A stretch of 56,345 bases of DNA from an uncultured bacterium (GCA_947073545.1 CAMTMP010000028.1:1-56345); one strand, 5' to 3'. Positions 9,610-17,920 are shown, counted from the first letter of the stretch. A program made the numbers and translations. The notes: generated by a model from the letters alone, not told the origin.

Positions 9610-10010
9610 TTCGACTCTCCTTCCGCATCCTCTTCGCCCTCCTCAGGGGCGTCCGCCGCCATCACGCCCATCATTTCCTCCGCCGTCATGGCAGTGCTCA
9701 GGTCGTAGATGCCGGGTTGCAGCTTACCGTGATTTTCCGACAAAAGCTCCTGCAGCCAAAAGAGCTTCGCATCGCGGATCAATCCGCGCTCCTCCAGCAT
9801 TTCGCCTACTTCCATGACGGAAACCGGATCTTTCACGCTGACGCTGATCGTTCTGCCTTCCCCAAAGGACACCGGCTCCTCGGTGAATATGCGGTAGCCA
9901 TAATCATAAGCCGCCGTGGATGCCTTTATAATGTAGGTAGCGGCAAAAACCAAAACCGCCACTTTGATAACCAGTTCCAGTGTGGAACCGATAACTTCCT
10001 TTATGCTCAT
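9606..10010 (-). CDS. Truncated MltG-like membrane protein without catalytic domain
   Basis: A 134-aa protein with one N-terminal membrane helix (about residues 11-30). It then carries an extracytoplasmic segment resembling only the N-terminal LysM-like part of the endolytic transglycosylase MltG (SVSVKDPVSVMEVGEMLEER, a LQPGIYDLSTAMTAEEMM stretch). It ends in an acidic tail. Full MltG is about 350 aa and carries a catalytic glutamate in a C-terminal YceG domain; that domain is absent. The position between YlbF and TrmR matches where mltG (yrrL) sits in Bacillus. It follows the YlbF gene by 2 bases and uses GAGGTATAAGC as ribosome binding site. Probably a non-enzymatic relic or peptidoglycan-binding regulator. 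Confidence 0.65.
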   Translation of the reverse strand: MSIKEVIGSTLELVIKVAVLVFAATYIIKASTAAYDYGYRIFTEEPVSFGEGRTISVSVKDPVSVMEVGEMLEERGLIRDAKLFWLQELLSENHGKLQPGIYDLSTAMTAEEMMGVMAADAPEEGEEDAEGESK

Positions 10011-10012
10011 GC

Positions 10013-10348
10013 TTATACCTCGAAATCAATCTCATCCGCCAGCAGCACATAGACCTCCTGCATCATGCGGCAGAATGCCAGCTCCGCCCGGAGGAAATCA
10101 TCCACGAGAGGATTTTCCCTGAACTTCTCGTATTCCCTCTCGAAAGCCTCCATGCGGTCCAGCATATCCTCGCCGTCCGTCTCATTCTGTAAATCAAAAT
10201 TGCGCTGCCGGAACTCGTTTACCTTCTCATAAAGATCCGGCTGCTTCTTTACTTTTTCTCTCTGGTAGAAATACTCCCTGTAAGTTTCGGAGGTCATAAT
10301 CTTATCTGCAAAGTCTCTGGCTGCCTCTATGATCTCTTTATCTGACAT
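10013..10348 (-). CDS. YlbF/YmcA family protein
   Basis: Small helical cytosolic protein of 111 aa of the Com_YlbF family. The pattern is typical: a helical core with DFADKIMTSETYREYF, a run with FRQRNFDLQNE, and an acidic C-terminus. In Bacillus, YlbF, YmcA and YaaT form the Y-complex that steers RNase Y. Here the gene lies 4 bases after the RNase J gene, which fits a role in RNA turnover (inferred). The ribosome binding site GGAGG is clear. It could be a paralogue with a different partner, since only one family member is visible. Confidence 0.8.
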   Translation of the reverse strand: MSDKEIIEAARDFADKIMTSETYREYFYQREKVKKQPDLYEKVNEFRQRNFDLQNETDGEDMLDRMEAFEREYEKFRENPLVDDFLRAELAFCRMMQEVYVLLADEIDFEV

Positions 10349-10352
10349 GGTG

Positions 10353-12029
10353 TTATACCTCCATAATGATCGGTAATATCATCGGCCTTCTCTTTGTCTT
10401 CTTCCAGACAAAATCACTCAGCACGTCCTTGACGGTGCTCTTGAGTTTGCCCCAGTCTGTCTTTCCCTTGTCAATGCAGTCCTGCACGGCCTCCTCCACA
10501 AGAAGCCTCGCCTCATCCAGCAGCTCGTCGGATTCTCTCACATAGACAAAGCCTCTCGACACGATATCCGGACCGGATATAAGCTGGTCGGTGTGGGATT
10601 CCAACGCCATTACCACAATCATGATACCGTCTTCCGCCAAATGCTGTCTGTCGCGAAGCACTACATTCCCCACGTCACCAACGCCAAGTCCGTCCACCAG
10701 AATCGCCCCGACGGGCACTTTGCTGCTTATGACAGCTTTCTGATCATCCATCTCCAGCACATCACCGGACTGCAGCATGAAGATATTTTCCTTCGGGATT
10801 CCGAGCTGGGCCGCAATCTTCGCCTGCGCTTTGCGATGCTTGTACTCCCCGTGGACGGGAACCGCATATTTGGGCCTTACCAGCGAATAGATCAGCTTAA
10901 TCTCCTCCTGACACGCGTGACCGGACACATGTACATCCTGAAAAATTACGTCCGCACCTTTCATTTGCAGCTCATTAATGATGTTTGTAACCGCCTTCTC
11001 GTTGCCCGGGATCGGATGGGCCGAGAAAATAACGGTGTCTCCCGGCATAATGGATATTTTTTTATGGTTGTTGCCCGCCATACGGCTAAGCGCCGCCATA
11101 CTTTCACCCTGACTGCCGGTCGTTATGATAACCGTCTTCTCCGGCGGGTAATTTTTCAGCTCCTCCACCTCGATCAGCGTTCTCTCCGCAATCTGCAAAT
11201 AGCCCAGCTTGGACGCCGTGGCAATGATATTTACCATGCTGCGGCCTTCCACCACAACTTTCCTGTCAAATTTTTCCGCCGTATTAATAATCTGGCGCAC
11301 TCTGTCCACATTGGAAGCAAAGGTCGCGATCAGTATGCGGGTATCCTTGTGCTCCAAAAACAAAGAATCCAGTGTCTTTCCCACCGTCTTCTCAGAGGGC
11401 GTAAAGCCCGCCCGCTCCGCGTTGGTAGAGTCGCACATAAGCGCCAGTACGCCCTTTTTCCCGATCTCCGCAAACCTCTGTAAATCAATGGCATCGCCGA
11501 ACACCGGCGTATAGTCCACTTTAAAGTCTCCCGTATGCACCACCACGCCCGCCGGGGAATAGATCGCCAGCGCCGCCGCATCCACAATGCTGTGATTCGT
11601 CTTAATAAACTCGACCCTGAACTGCCCAAGATTGATGGACTGCCCGAACTTAACCACCTTTCTCTTGGTGGTCTTCATCAGCCCGTGCTCCTCCAGCTTA
11701 TTTTCTATGATACCCATAGTCAGCTTGGTCGCGTAAATCGGTATGTTCAGCTCCTTTAATATATAGGGCAGCGCCCCGATGTGATCCTCATGTCCGTGGG
11801 TGATCACAAACCCCTTCACCTTTTCTGCGTTTTCCTTTAAGTAGGTGATGTCCGGTATCACCAGATCAATTCCCAGCATCTCGTCTTCCGGGAACGACAG
11901 GCCGCAGTCCACCACAACTATGCTATCCTCATATTCAAAGGCAGTAATATTAAGCCCAATCTGCTCAAGCCCGCCTAATGGGATAGCCTTCAGCTTACTC
12001 GCTGACCTTCCTTCTTCATTTTTCTTCAA
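10353..12029 (-). CDS. rnj: Ribonuclease J
   Basis: Metallo-beta-lactamase fold RNase with 5'-exonuclease and endonuclease activity, 558 aa, the usual length. The zinc-binding motif HGHEDHIGALPY is seen near residue 77. The beta-CASP region (MCDSTNAERAG, then SGHACQEE and the HGEYKH motif) and the C-terminal domain are complete. It acts in mRNA decay and rRNA maturation in the cytoplasm. The start is a TTG at 12029 supported by GGAGG eight bases upstream; no in-frame ATG lies nearby. The gene sits between DUF1292 and YlbF genes with short gaps, consistent with one operon. Confidence 0.95.
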   Translation of the reverse strand: MKKNEEGRSASKLKAIPLGGLEQIGLNITAFEYEDSIVVVDCGLSFPEDEMLGIDLVIPDITYLKENAEKVKGFVITHGHEDHIGALPYILKELNIPIYATKLTMGIIENKLEEHGLMKTTKRKVVKFGQSINLGQFRVEFIKTNHSIVDAAALAIYSPAGVVVHTGDFKVDYTPVFGDAIDLQRFAEIGKKGVLALMCDSTNAERAGFTPSEKTVGKTLDSLFLEHKDTRILIATFASNVDRVRQIINTAEKFDRKVVVEGRSMVNIIATASKLGYLQIAERTLIEVEELKNYPPEKTVIITTGSQGESMAALSRMAGNNHKKISIMPGDTVIFSAHPIPGNEKAVTNIINELQMKGADVIFQDVHVSGHACQEEIKLIYSLVRPKYAVPVHGEYKHRKAQAKIAAQLGIPKENIFMLQSGDVLEMDDQKAVISSKVPVGAILVDGLGVGDVGNVVLRDRQHLAEDGIMIVVMALESHTDQLISGPDIVSRGFVYVRESDELLDEARLLVEEAVQDCIDKGKTDWGKLKSTVKDVLSDFVWKKTKRRPMILPIIMEV

Positions 12030-12047
12030 AAAATTTACCTCCGTTTT

Positions 12048-12305
12048 CTACTGAATAATATCAATGTCGTCCATTATCTTTTCAAACACAGCCGCCACTG
12101 CGTTTAATGTTTCGTCGTCCTCCACAATCTCATACACCGCTTCCGGCTCCTCCGGCGCGGAAACATCGCACAAAATAAGCGCCTCGCCGTCCCCTTCCGC
12201 AGAATCCGTCACCAGAAGATAATTCACGCCGCCAATCATCGTCTGCTCCAGAATATAAAACGCAACGTCACTGCCTTCCTGTGGCGTAAATATAATTTTT
12301 TCCAT
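12048..12305 (-). CDS. DUF1292 family protein (YrzB-like)
   Basis: An 85-aa acidic protein with the DUF1292 pattern: IIFTPQEGSDVAFYILEQT, then YLLVTDSAEGDGEALILCDV and an acidic tail. The molecular role is unknown. In Firmicutes it is conserved beside IreB and RuvX, and the same order is seen here. The ATG follows GGAGGACAA. It lies 18 bases before the RNase J start codon, so the two are probably co-translated. Confidence 0.87.
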   Translation of the reverse strand: MEKIIFTPQEGSDVAFYILEQTMIGGVNYLLVTDSAEGDGEALILCDVSAPEEPEAVYEIVEDDETLNAVAAVFEKIMDDIDIIQ

Positions 12306-12399
12306 TTGTCCTCCAACCTTCTGATCACCGTGAAACTTATCTCCGTCTGTATCATAAATTGCGCGAACAGCATAATTATAAGCAGACCCTTGGAAGTAT

Positions 12400-12828
12400 T
12401 TAACTCCTTTGGATTAAAGAATCAAGATACCCCTGCAAAATCAGACATGCCGCAATCTTGTCCACATAGTCCTTTCGGTTCTCTCTGCGGATTCCGGCCT
12501 CCATCATCGCCTTATCCGCCGCCACCGTCGTCAGTCTCTCGTCCCACATCACGACAGGAAGTCCCGTGCGCCGTTCCAGTTTTTCTTTGAATGCCAGTGA
12601 AAACTCCGCCCGCTCTCCCAATGTATCGTTCATATTCTTCGGCAGCCCCAGCACAATCCTGTCCACCTCGTACTCCACGATCAGCGCCTCAATGCGCGCA
12701 AGCGTCTGCCTCAGCTTGTTCTCTTCCCTGCGTCTGATAATTTCGATCCCCTGCGCCGTAATAAGCAAAGGATCGCTGATGGCTACCCCCACCGTTTTGG
12801 AACCGAGATCCAGCCCCATAATTCTCAT
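12400..12828 (-). CDS. ruvX: RuvX/YqgF family Holliday junction resolvase-like nuclease
   Basis: RNase H-fold protein of 142 aa. Family members resolve Holliday junctions in vitro and are linked to 16S rRNA 5' processing. Motifs are [16 protein letters not shown] at the start (first catalytic Asp), [11 protein letters not shown], and [15 protein letters not shown] (catalytic Glu), with a last Asp in [10 protein letters not shown]. The ATG at 12828 follows AGAGGGAAG at good distance. An upstream ATG at 12846, overlapping the ireB stop, is possible but has a poorer site. Confidence 0.9.
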   Translation of the reverse strand: MRIMGLDLGSKTVGVAISDPLLITAQGIEIIRRREENKLRQTLARIEALIVEYEVDRIVLGLPKNMNDTLGERAEFSLAFKEKLERRTGLPVVMWDERLTTVAADKAMMEAGIRRENRKDYVDKIAACLILQGYLDSLIQRS

Positions 12829-12845
12829 TCGTCTTCCCTCTGCCA

Positions 12846-13121
12846 TTACACTGGCTTTTCAATCGAGTTTTTGATATACTCCACAAGCATTTCCTCCACA
12901 AGCTCGTCCCTCTCCACCTTCATAATAAGGCTCCGCGCGCTCTTATGGCTGGTAATGTACGTGGGATCGCCCGACATGATATAGCCGACGATCTGATTGA
13001 CCGGGTTATATCCCTTCTCCGTCAACGCCTCATATACCGTGGACAGCACGAGCTTCACGCCCGTCTCCGGCTCCGTCTCCACCGTAAAAAATTGTGTATT
13101 TTCCAAATCCTGATCCCGCAT
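12846..13121 (-). CDS. ireB: IreB family regulatory phosphoprotein
   Basis: A 91-aa protein of the IreB/YrzL (UPF0297) family. In Enterococcus it is a substrate of the PASTA-domain kinase IreK and affects cephalosporin resistance. Conserved blocks are [36 protein letters not shown] (here [16 protein letters not shown]), and the [10 protein letters not shown] tail. N-terminal threonines, the known phosphorylation region in Enterococcus, are present ([10 protein letters not shown]). It is the first gene of the series running down to RNase J and beyond, and two promoters lie upstream. Confidence 0.92.
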   Translation of the reverse strand: MRDQDLENTQFFTVETEPETGVKLVLSTVYEALTEKGYNPVNQIVGYIMSGDPTYITSHKSARSLIMKVERDELVEEMLVEYIKNSIEKPV

Positions 13122-13151
13122 ATTTTCACGCCCTTATCTATTGTTATTATA

Positions 13152-13180
13152 GTATTACCATCATTTGCCGAAAAAATCAA
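13152..13180 (-). promoter_or_regulatory. Putative proximal promoter of the ireB operon
   Basis: TTGATT (13175-13180) and TAATAC (13152-13157) are 17 bases apart on the minus strand. The sequence TATAAT directly follows and is an alternative -10. It lies about 30 bases upstream of the ireB start codon. Confidence 0.5.
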
Positions 13181-13210
13181 CCGCCCTGCCACGGCGCATT
13201 CTTATGGTAT

Positions 13211-13239
13211 ATTCTACCACAAACAAAATGCCACAGCAA
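13211..13239 (-). promoter_or_regulatory. Putative distal promoter of the ireB operon
   Basis: TTGCTG (13234-13239) and TAGAAT (13211-13216) are 17 bases apart on the minus strand, with a TGG extended -10. It lies between the mtaB stop and the proximal promoter. Confidence 0.5.
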
Positions 13240-13310
13240 CGGCTATTTCCAGCCTGTTATGCGCACCGATACGCCCTGCGGCAAACCAAATCCGTCTGCC
13301 TGCGTTCCGG

Positions 13311-14756
13311 TCAGTCTCCGATCAGCAAAACATCGTCCGTCAAAAAGGAACCCAGCCTGCCGGCGGTTATGTGGTTCTGCATGGTTTCCTCCGTCACCGC
13401 CTCCAACGCCACCTTTAAATAACGGGTGGTATGCCCGATCCAATATTTCTTCCCGTTTTTTTCCACGGGCTCCTCAAAGAGAACCTCCACCGTCTTTCCC
13501 AGAAACGACTCCCGGTACGCGTGGGACATTTCCTGTTCCAGCTTCATCAGCTGCTCGCTCCTCACGGCCTTTTCGGCCTCCGTAAGCTGTCCCTCCATAG
13601 CGGCCGCACGAGTGCCTTGTCGTCTGGAATACTTGAAAATGTGCATTTCATAAAAGCCCACTTGACGAAGAAAGTCTTCCGTCTGCGCAAACTCCTCCTC
13701 CGTCTCCCCGGGGAATCCCACGATCACATCCGTGGTGATCGCCGGATTTTCATAATATTTTCGCAGTCTCTCCACCGCGCCGAAATACCCCGCCGTGTCA
13801 TAGCGCCGGTTCATCCTGCGAAGCACCGTATCACTTCCGCTCTGCAGGGAAAGGTGGAAGTGGGGGCAGACTTTCGGCAGCGCACTGATGCGTGCCGCAA
13901 ATTCCTCCGTCACAATACCCGGCTCCAAAGAACCGAGGCGTATTCTGCCGATCCCCTCTATTTCAGAAAGTTTTTCTAACAGACGGCCCAGCTCGCTGCC
14001 ACCCCTGTCAATCCCGTAGGAGCTGATATGAATACCCGTCAGCACGACCTCCCTGTAGCCCGCCTCCGCCATCCCTCCTGCTTCTTCCAAAATGTCTTCT
14101 TCCAGACGGCTTCTGACCCGCCCTCTGGCGTACGGGATAATGCAGTAGGAGCAAAACTGGTTACAGCCGTCCTGAATCTTGATATAAGCGCGGGTATGCT
14201 CCGCCGTGGTCTTAAGCGTCATCTCCTCGTAGGGCGCGCGGGCAATATCGACTGTGTCTATCAAAGGCCCGATCTGCGCCACCGTTCTCCGCATCCCTTC
14301 TGCCTCTGCCTCCATCGCGGCTCCCTGCCCCTCTGCCGCTACGCTCCGGTTTGATTCTTTCGGCTCTTCCTCTGCGCCACTCTGAGTCGCTTCTTTCTCT
14401 GCGCCGCTCCGGCTCTCCAAATACCCTTCTAATATCTCGACCAGATCTTTCTTCCTGTTATTCCCAACGGCCAGATCTATGGCGCCGTCCTTCAAAAGCG
14501 TCTCCTGTCCGGTCTGCACATAGCATCCGACCGCCACCACCACCGCGTCCGGGTTCCTTTTCTTAGCCCGGTGGAGCATCTGCCTGCTCTTCCTGTCCGC
14601 GATATTTGTAACCGTACAGGTGTTCACAATATAAATATCGGCCGCTTGATCAAATGGTACAATTTTATATCCCTTTTCTTGTAACATTTGTTGCACAAAG
14701 TCCATTTCATAGGCATTTACCTTACAGCCCAGATTATGTAATGCTACACTTTTCAT
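13311..14756 (-). CDS. mtaB: tRNA t6A37 methylthiotransferase MtaB
   Basis: Radical-SAM enzyme that converts t6A37 to ms2t6A37 in ANN-decoding tRNAs, cytosolic. The N-terminal UPF0004 cluster domain is seen (HNLGCKVNAYEMDFV; VNTCTVTNIADRKSRQ). The radical-SAM motif CNQFCSYCIIPYARG and a C-terminal TRAM-like domain are also present. At 481 aa it is longer than usual because of a Glu/Ala/Ser-rich insertion at about residues 118-160, between the two cluster-binding domains. The start follows GGGGATTACT. It is divergent from the plus-strand HPr-like gene, with about 100 bases between them. Confidence 0.93.
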   Translation of the reverse strand: MKSVALHNLGCKVNAYEMDFVQQMLQEKGYKIVPFDQAADIYIVNTCTVTNIADRKSRQMLHRAKKRNPDAVVVAVGCYVQTGQETLLKDGAIDLAVGNNRKKDLVEILEGYLESRSGAEKEATQSGAEEEPKESNRSVAAEGQGAAMEAEAEGMRRTVAQIGPLIDTVDIARAPYEEMTLKTTAEHTRAYIKIQDGCNQFCSYCIIPYARGRVRSRLEEDILEEAGGMAEAGYREVVLTGIHISSYGIDRGGSELGRLLEKLSEIEGIGRIRLGSLEPGIVTEEFAARISALPKVCPHFHLSLQSGSDTVLRRMNRRYDTAGYFGAVERLRKYYENPAITTDVIVGFPGETEEEFAQTEDFLRQVGFYEMHIFKYSRRQGTRAAAMEGQLTEAEKAVRSEQLMKLEQEMSHAYRESFLGKTVEVLFEEPVEKNGKKYWIGHTTRYLKVALEAVTEETMQNHITAGRLGSFLTDDVLLIGD

Positions 14757-14789
14757 AGTAATCCCCGCATTTTTTGTATTGTTTTATCA

Positions 14790-14821
14790 TTGACTTTTGC
14801 TCTTCCAAGATTTAGTATAAT
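14790..14821 (+). promoter_or_regulatory. Promoter of the HPr-like gene
   Basis: TTGACT (14790-14795) is followed after 17 bases by TAGTAT; the overlapping TATAAT (14816-14821) is at 20 bases. An AAAGGAGGT ribosome binding site (14843-14851) precedes the start. Confidence 0.65.
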
Positions 14822-14860
14822 ACCCATAAGATATAAAAATCTAAAGGAGGTATTTCCGCA

Positions 14861-15091
14861 ATGAAAACAGTACAGATTTCTTTAAATTCTATCGATAAGG
14901 TTAAATCTTTCGTGAACGATATCACAAAGTTTGATTATGATTTTGACTTGGTATCCGGCAGATACGTTATCGATGCGAAATCCATCATGGGCATCTTCAG
15001 CTTGGATCTGTCCAAGCCCATCGATCTGAACATCCACGCAGAAGACGGCACGGATGAGATTATGGCAGTACTGAAGCCTTACATCATGTAA
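14861..15091 (+). CDS. HPr-like protein lacking the phosphorylatable histidine
   Basis: A 76-aa protein of the PTS HPr fold. The regulatory-serine block is intact (DAKSIMGIFSLDLSKPIDL, Ser41, equivalent to HPr Ser46), and the C-terminal helix starts with GTDEIMAVL. The segment that should carry the PEP-dependent phosphorylation site (GIHARPA in true HPr) reads LNSIDKVKSFV and has no histidine. It therefore cannot pass phosphate to PTS sugar transporters. By analogy with Bacillus Crh it may serve in HPr kinase/CcpA-type signalling (inference). It has its own promoter, a strong ribosome binding site and a terminator, and is a lone plus-strand gene among minus-strand genes. Confidence 0.8.
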   Translation: MKTVQISLNSIDKVKSFVNDITKFDYDFDLVSGRYVIDAKSIMGIFSLDLSKPIDLNIHAEDGTDEIMAVLKPYIM

Positions 15092-15124
15092 TAGCGGCTT
15101 CGCTTCAAATTTATTTGAGAATAG

Positions 15125-15156
15125 ACAGCTCGGGAATGCCCGGGCTGTTTCTTTTA
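15125..15156 (+). terminator. Terminator after the HPr-like gene
   Basis: 10-bp stem ACAGCTCGGG/CCCGGGCTGT with loop AATG, followed by TTCTTTT. Confidence 0.85.
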
Positions 15157-15204
15157 TGCGCAGGACCCGTGCAGATAGAAACTCCCTATTGTAGAAAAGG
15201 AAAA

Positions 15205-15360
15205 TGACATATAATATGTTTGACAGGACGGCCGGAAGATGAGTACAGATCACCCGGCCCGGCGAATAGCACTTAGAACTATTAAGAAATAGCTGTCCGC
15301 AGAATTCGGATCAGATGAGAGCACGCCCCCGTCTGCCCCGGCAAACATATTATAATGTCA
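15205..15360. repeat. 156-bp intergenic element bounded by an inverted repeat
   Basis: The ends are TGACATATAATATGTTTG (15205-15222) and CAAACATATTATAATGTCA (15342-15360), complementary except for one missing base. Further inner complementarity (GACGG/CCGTC and CCGG blocks) continues the stem. The interior is not coding. It fills most of the gap between the HPr-like gene terminator and the thiI stop. It could be a small palindromic mobile remnant or a structured RNA; no second copy was seen in the window. Confidence 0.6.
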
Positions 15361-15392
15361 AGGTACGATCACGATTTCCCTTCTTACTGTTT

Positions 15393-16574
15393 TCACGCCT
15401 GCACCACAATCACCTCGTCTGTCGCCAGCGCCTTCTCCACCAGCTGCTCAATCCCCTCCTGCAGATTCTGCTCATGCCGCTTGATAATATTCAGGTTCGG
15501 CTTCGTCACGGGATGCTTGGCCACAAAAATGGTACAGCAGTCCTCGTAGGGCAGAATGGAAGTCTCGTAGCTGTCAATCCTCTCCGCGATATCCACAATC
15601 TCCATCTTGTCAAAACCGATCAGCGGTCTGTAGACGGGCATGGTACACACCTCGTTCGTTGCCGCCAGACTGGCCATGGTCTGTGATGCCACCTGCCCGA
15701 TGCTCTCGCCCGTAATCAGCCCCAGACATTCCGTCTCCTTCGCAATATGCTCCGCAATGCGCATCATATAGCGGCGCATAATAATGGTCAGCTCATCGTG
15801 GGGGCACTTGTCATAAATATAAAGCTGAATGTCCGTAAAGTTAATCACATGCAGCCAGACAGGTCCCGCATAGGCAGCCACCTTTTTCGCCAGATCCACC
15901 ACCTTCTGTTTCGCCCGCTCGCTGGTGTACGGCGGCGCGTGGAAATACACGGCGTCAATCTTCACCCCGCGTTTGGCGATCATCCAGCCTGCCACAGGAG
16001 AATCGATCCCGCCGGATAAAAGCAGCATCGCCTTGCCCCCCGTTCCCACAGGCATACCGCCGGGGCCGGGTATAATTTCGGAATAGAGATAAATCTTGTC
16101 CCGTATTTCCACGTGCAGAAGAATATCCGGGTTGTGCACATCCACATGCATTTCCGGGTAAGCGTCCAGAATCACGCCGCCCAGCTCCTCGTTGATCTGC
16201 ATGGAATTGAGCGGATAGTTTTTGCGCGCGCGCCTTGCCGCCACCTTAAAACTTTTGTTTCGATCCGGGTATACGTCAGCGATATAGCGCACCACATCCT
16301 GTCCCAGCTTTTCAAAGCCCTCATCCTCCACATATACCACCGGGCAGATACCGGAAATACCGAACACCTTTTTCAGGCTTTCCACCACGTCATCAAAATC
16401 AAAATCGGACTGCGCGTCCACATAAATGCGCCCGTCCGTTCTTCGCACCGCAAACCCGCCTTCCGTCTTTTTCAGCGCATACTTGATCTGTTTCACCAAC
16501 GCTTCCTCAAACAAATAGCGGTTTTTTCCTTTCACACCGATCTCCGCGTATTTAATCAAAAATGACTTGTACAT
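15393..16574 (-). CDS. thiI: tRNA 4-thiouridine synthetase ThiI
   Basis: ATP-dependent sulfur transfer to U8 of tRNA, cytosolic, 393 aa. It has an N-terminal ferredoxin-like/THUMP region (FLIKYAEIGVKGKNRYLFE) and a PP-loop adenylation domain with LLLSGGIDSPVAGWM. There is no C-terminal rhodanese domain, so this is the short ThiI form, as in Bacillus, which takes sulfur directly from a dedicated cysteine desulfurase. That enzyme is encoded just upstream. The ATG at 16574 follows GGAGAA; the longer frame to 16673 has no ribosome binding site and lacks family similarity at its start. Confidence 0.95.
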   Translation of the reverse strand: MYKSFLIKYAEIGVKGKNRYLFEEALVKQIKYALKKTEGGFAVRRTDGRIYVDAQSDFDFDDVVESLKKVFGISGICPVVYVEDEGFEKLGQDVVRYIADVYPDRNKSFKVAARRARKNYPLNSMQINEELGGVILDAYPEMHVDVHNPDILLHVEIRDKIYLYSEIIPGPGGMPVGTGGKAMLLLSGGIDSPVAGWMIAKRGVKIDAVYFHAPPYTSERAKQKVVDLAKKVAAYAGPVWLHVINFTDIQLYIYDKCPHDELTIIMRRYMMRIAEHIAKETECLGLITGESIGQVASQTMASLAATNEVCTMPVYRPLIGFDKMEIVDIAERIDSYETSILPYEDCCTIFVAKHPVTKPNLNIIKRHEQNLQEGIEQLVEKALATDEVIVVQA

Positions 16575-16685
16575 ATTTTCTCCATTCCGAAGCGTTTTAT
16601 CGTGGAATGCGGGCAGAACAGGAACTACCCCATTCCGTCCCGCACACACAGACTTTGCAGCGCTCCCCTGCAAAGCCCGGCTTTT

Positions 16686-17840
16686 TCAGTGTCTCGTATA
16701 CCTTCTCAGCATCGGCACGATCTCCTCCAAATTCTGACAGGTATATGCAATCTCCTCGCTTGTGGTAAACCCTGAAAGACTGAACCGGATCGTGGACTCC
16801 AAAAGCTCCTTCTCCACACCGATCGCCCGGAGGGTCGCTGACGGCTGCGGTTTATGGGCCGCGCATGCGCTCCCGGCGGAAACATAGATCCCTTGCTCTT
16901 CCAGCGCATGTAAAAGCACTTCGCTGCGGACACCCCTGAAAGAAACGCTCACGACGTGAGGCGCTCCCTCCCTGCCTGGGCAGCCGTTAATCACCACGTC
17001 GGGAATCCTTCTAACCCCTTCAGTCAATTCTTCCCTCAACGCATACATTCTGTCTACATCCTGTTCCAAATCCTGATACACCATCTCCGCCGCCTTGGCA
17101 AAGCCTGCGATACCCGGCAGATTTTCCGTTCCGGAGCGCAGTCCCCGCTGCTGGCCGCCGCCGTACATAACGGGACTGACCTTTGCACCGTCCCTCATAT
17201 AAAGGAGTCCGATGCCTTTTGGCCCGTGAATCTTATGGCCGCTGGCGCTCAACATATCAATATGCATTTTTCCGGGATAAATGCGTGCCTTGCCGAAGCC
17301 CTGCACCGCATCCACATGAAAAAGCGTTTTCGGATTTTTCCTTTTGATGAGGTCTCCCGCCTCCGCAATGGGCTGTATACTTCCGATCTCGTTATTTATA
17401 TGCATAATAGAGACGAGTATCGTATCCGCCCTGACTGCCTCTTCCAGCTCTTCCAGCGAAATTTTTCCCTGCCTGTCAGCGGAAAGATAAGTCACCTCAA
17501 AACCCTGATTCTCCAAATAAGACATGGACTGCATCACAGCCGGATGTTCGATTCTCGTGGTAATCAGATGCCGTCCTGTTCTATGATTTGCCATCGCCGC
17601 GCCAATCAGCGCGATATTATCCGATTCTGTCCCGCCGGAGGTAAAGAAAATTTCCTTTTCATTCACTTTTAAAATCTTCGAAAATGTCTCGTTCGCGTAT
17701 CTTAAGTAGGCTTCCGCCTCCACTCCTTTATGGTGCAGGCTGGAAGGATTTCCATAATCTTCGCACAAAACCTTGTGCATCAGATGCGCGGCCTCCTCGA
17801 AACAGGCGGTCGTCGCGGAATTATCCAAATAAACTTCCAT
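16686..17840 (-). CDS. Cysteine desulfurase (NifS/IscS class)
   Basis: PLP enzyme of 384 aa that releases sulfur from cysteine as a protein persulfide. Motifs: YLDNSATT at the N-terminus, FTSGGTESDNIAL, the PLP-lysine site SASGHKIHGPKGIGLLYM, and the active-site cysteine loop VSAGSACAAHKPQPS. It is placed 111 bases upstream of thiI on the same strand, as in Bacillus where a dedicated desulfurase feeds ThiI, so the likely role is sulfur supply for tRNA 4-thiouridine. No iscU-type scaffold lies nearby. Confidence 0.93.
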   Translation of the reverse strand: MEVYLDNSATTACFEEAAHLMHKVLCEDYGNPSSLHHKGVEAEAYLRYANETFSKILKVNEKEIFFTSGGTESDNIALIGAAMANHRTGRHLITTRIEHPAVMQSMSYLENQGFEVTYLSADRQGKISLEELEEAVRADTILVSIMHINNEIGSIQPIAEAGDLIKRKNPKTLFHVDAVQGFGKARIYPGKMHIDMLSASGHKIHGPKGIGLLYMRDGAKVSPVMYGGGQQRGLRSGTENLPGIAGFAKAAEMVYQDLEQDVDRMYALREELTEGVRRIPDVVINGCPGREGAPHVVSVSFRGVRSEVLLHALEEQGIYVSAGSACAAHKPQPSATLRAIGVEKELLESTIRFSLSGFTTSEEIAYTCQNLEEIVPMLRRYTRH

Positions 17841-17920
17841 TGCCGTTATTCCTTCCTAAACCCTATATCCTTAATATATGTTTTTTATCTCCGGCAGTGC
17901 CAGCTCGATTCCACTTCGTC

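Noticed and set aside
16575..16685. Gap between the desulfurase and thiI genes, checked for a riboswitch or repeat copy
   Set aside because: Only a short CTTTGCAG/CTGCAAAG hairpin; it shares no end sequence with the palindrome family and no riboswitch core was recognised.
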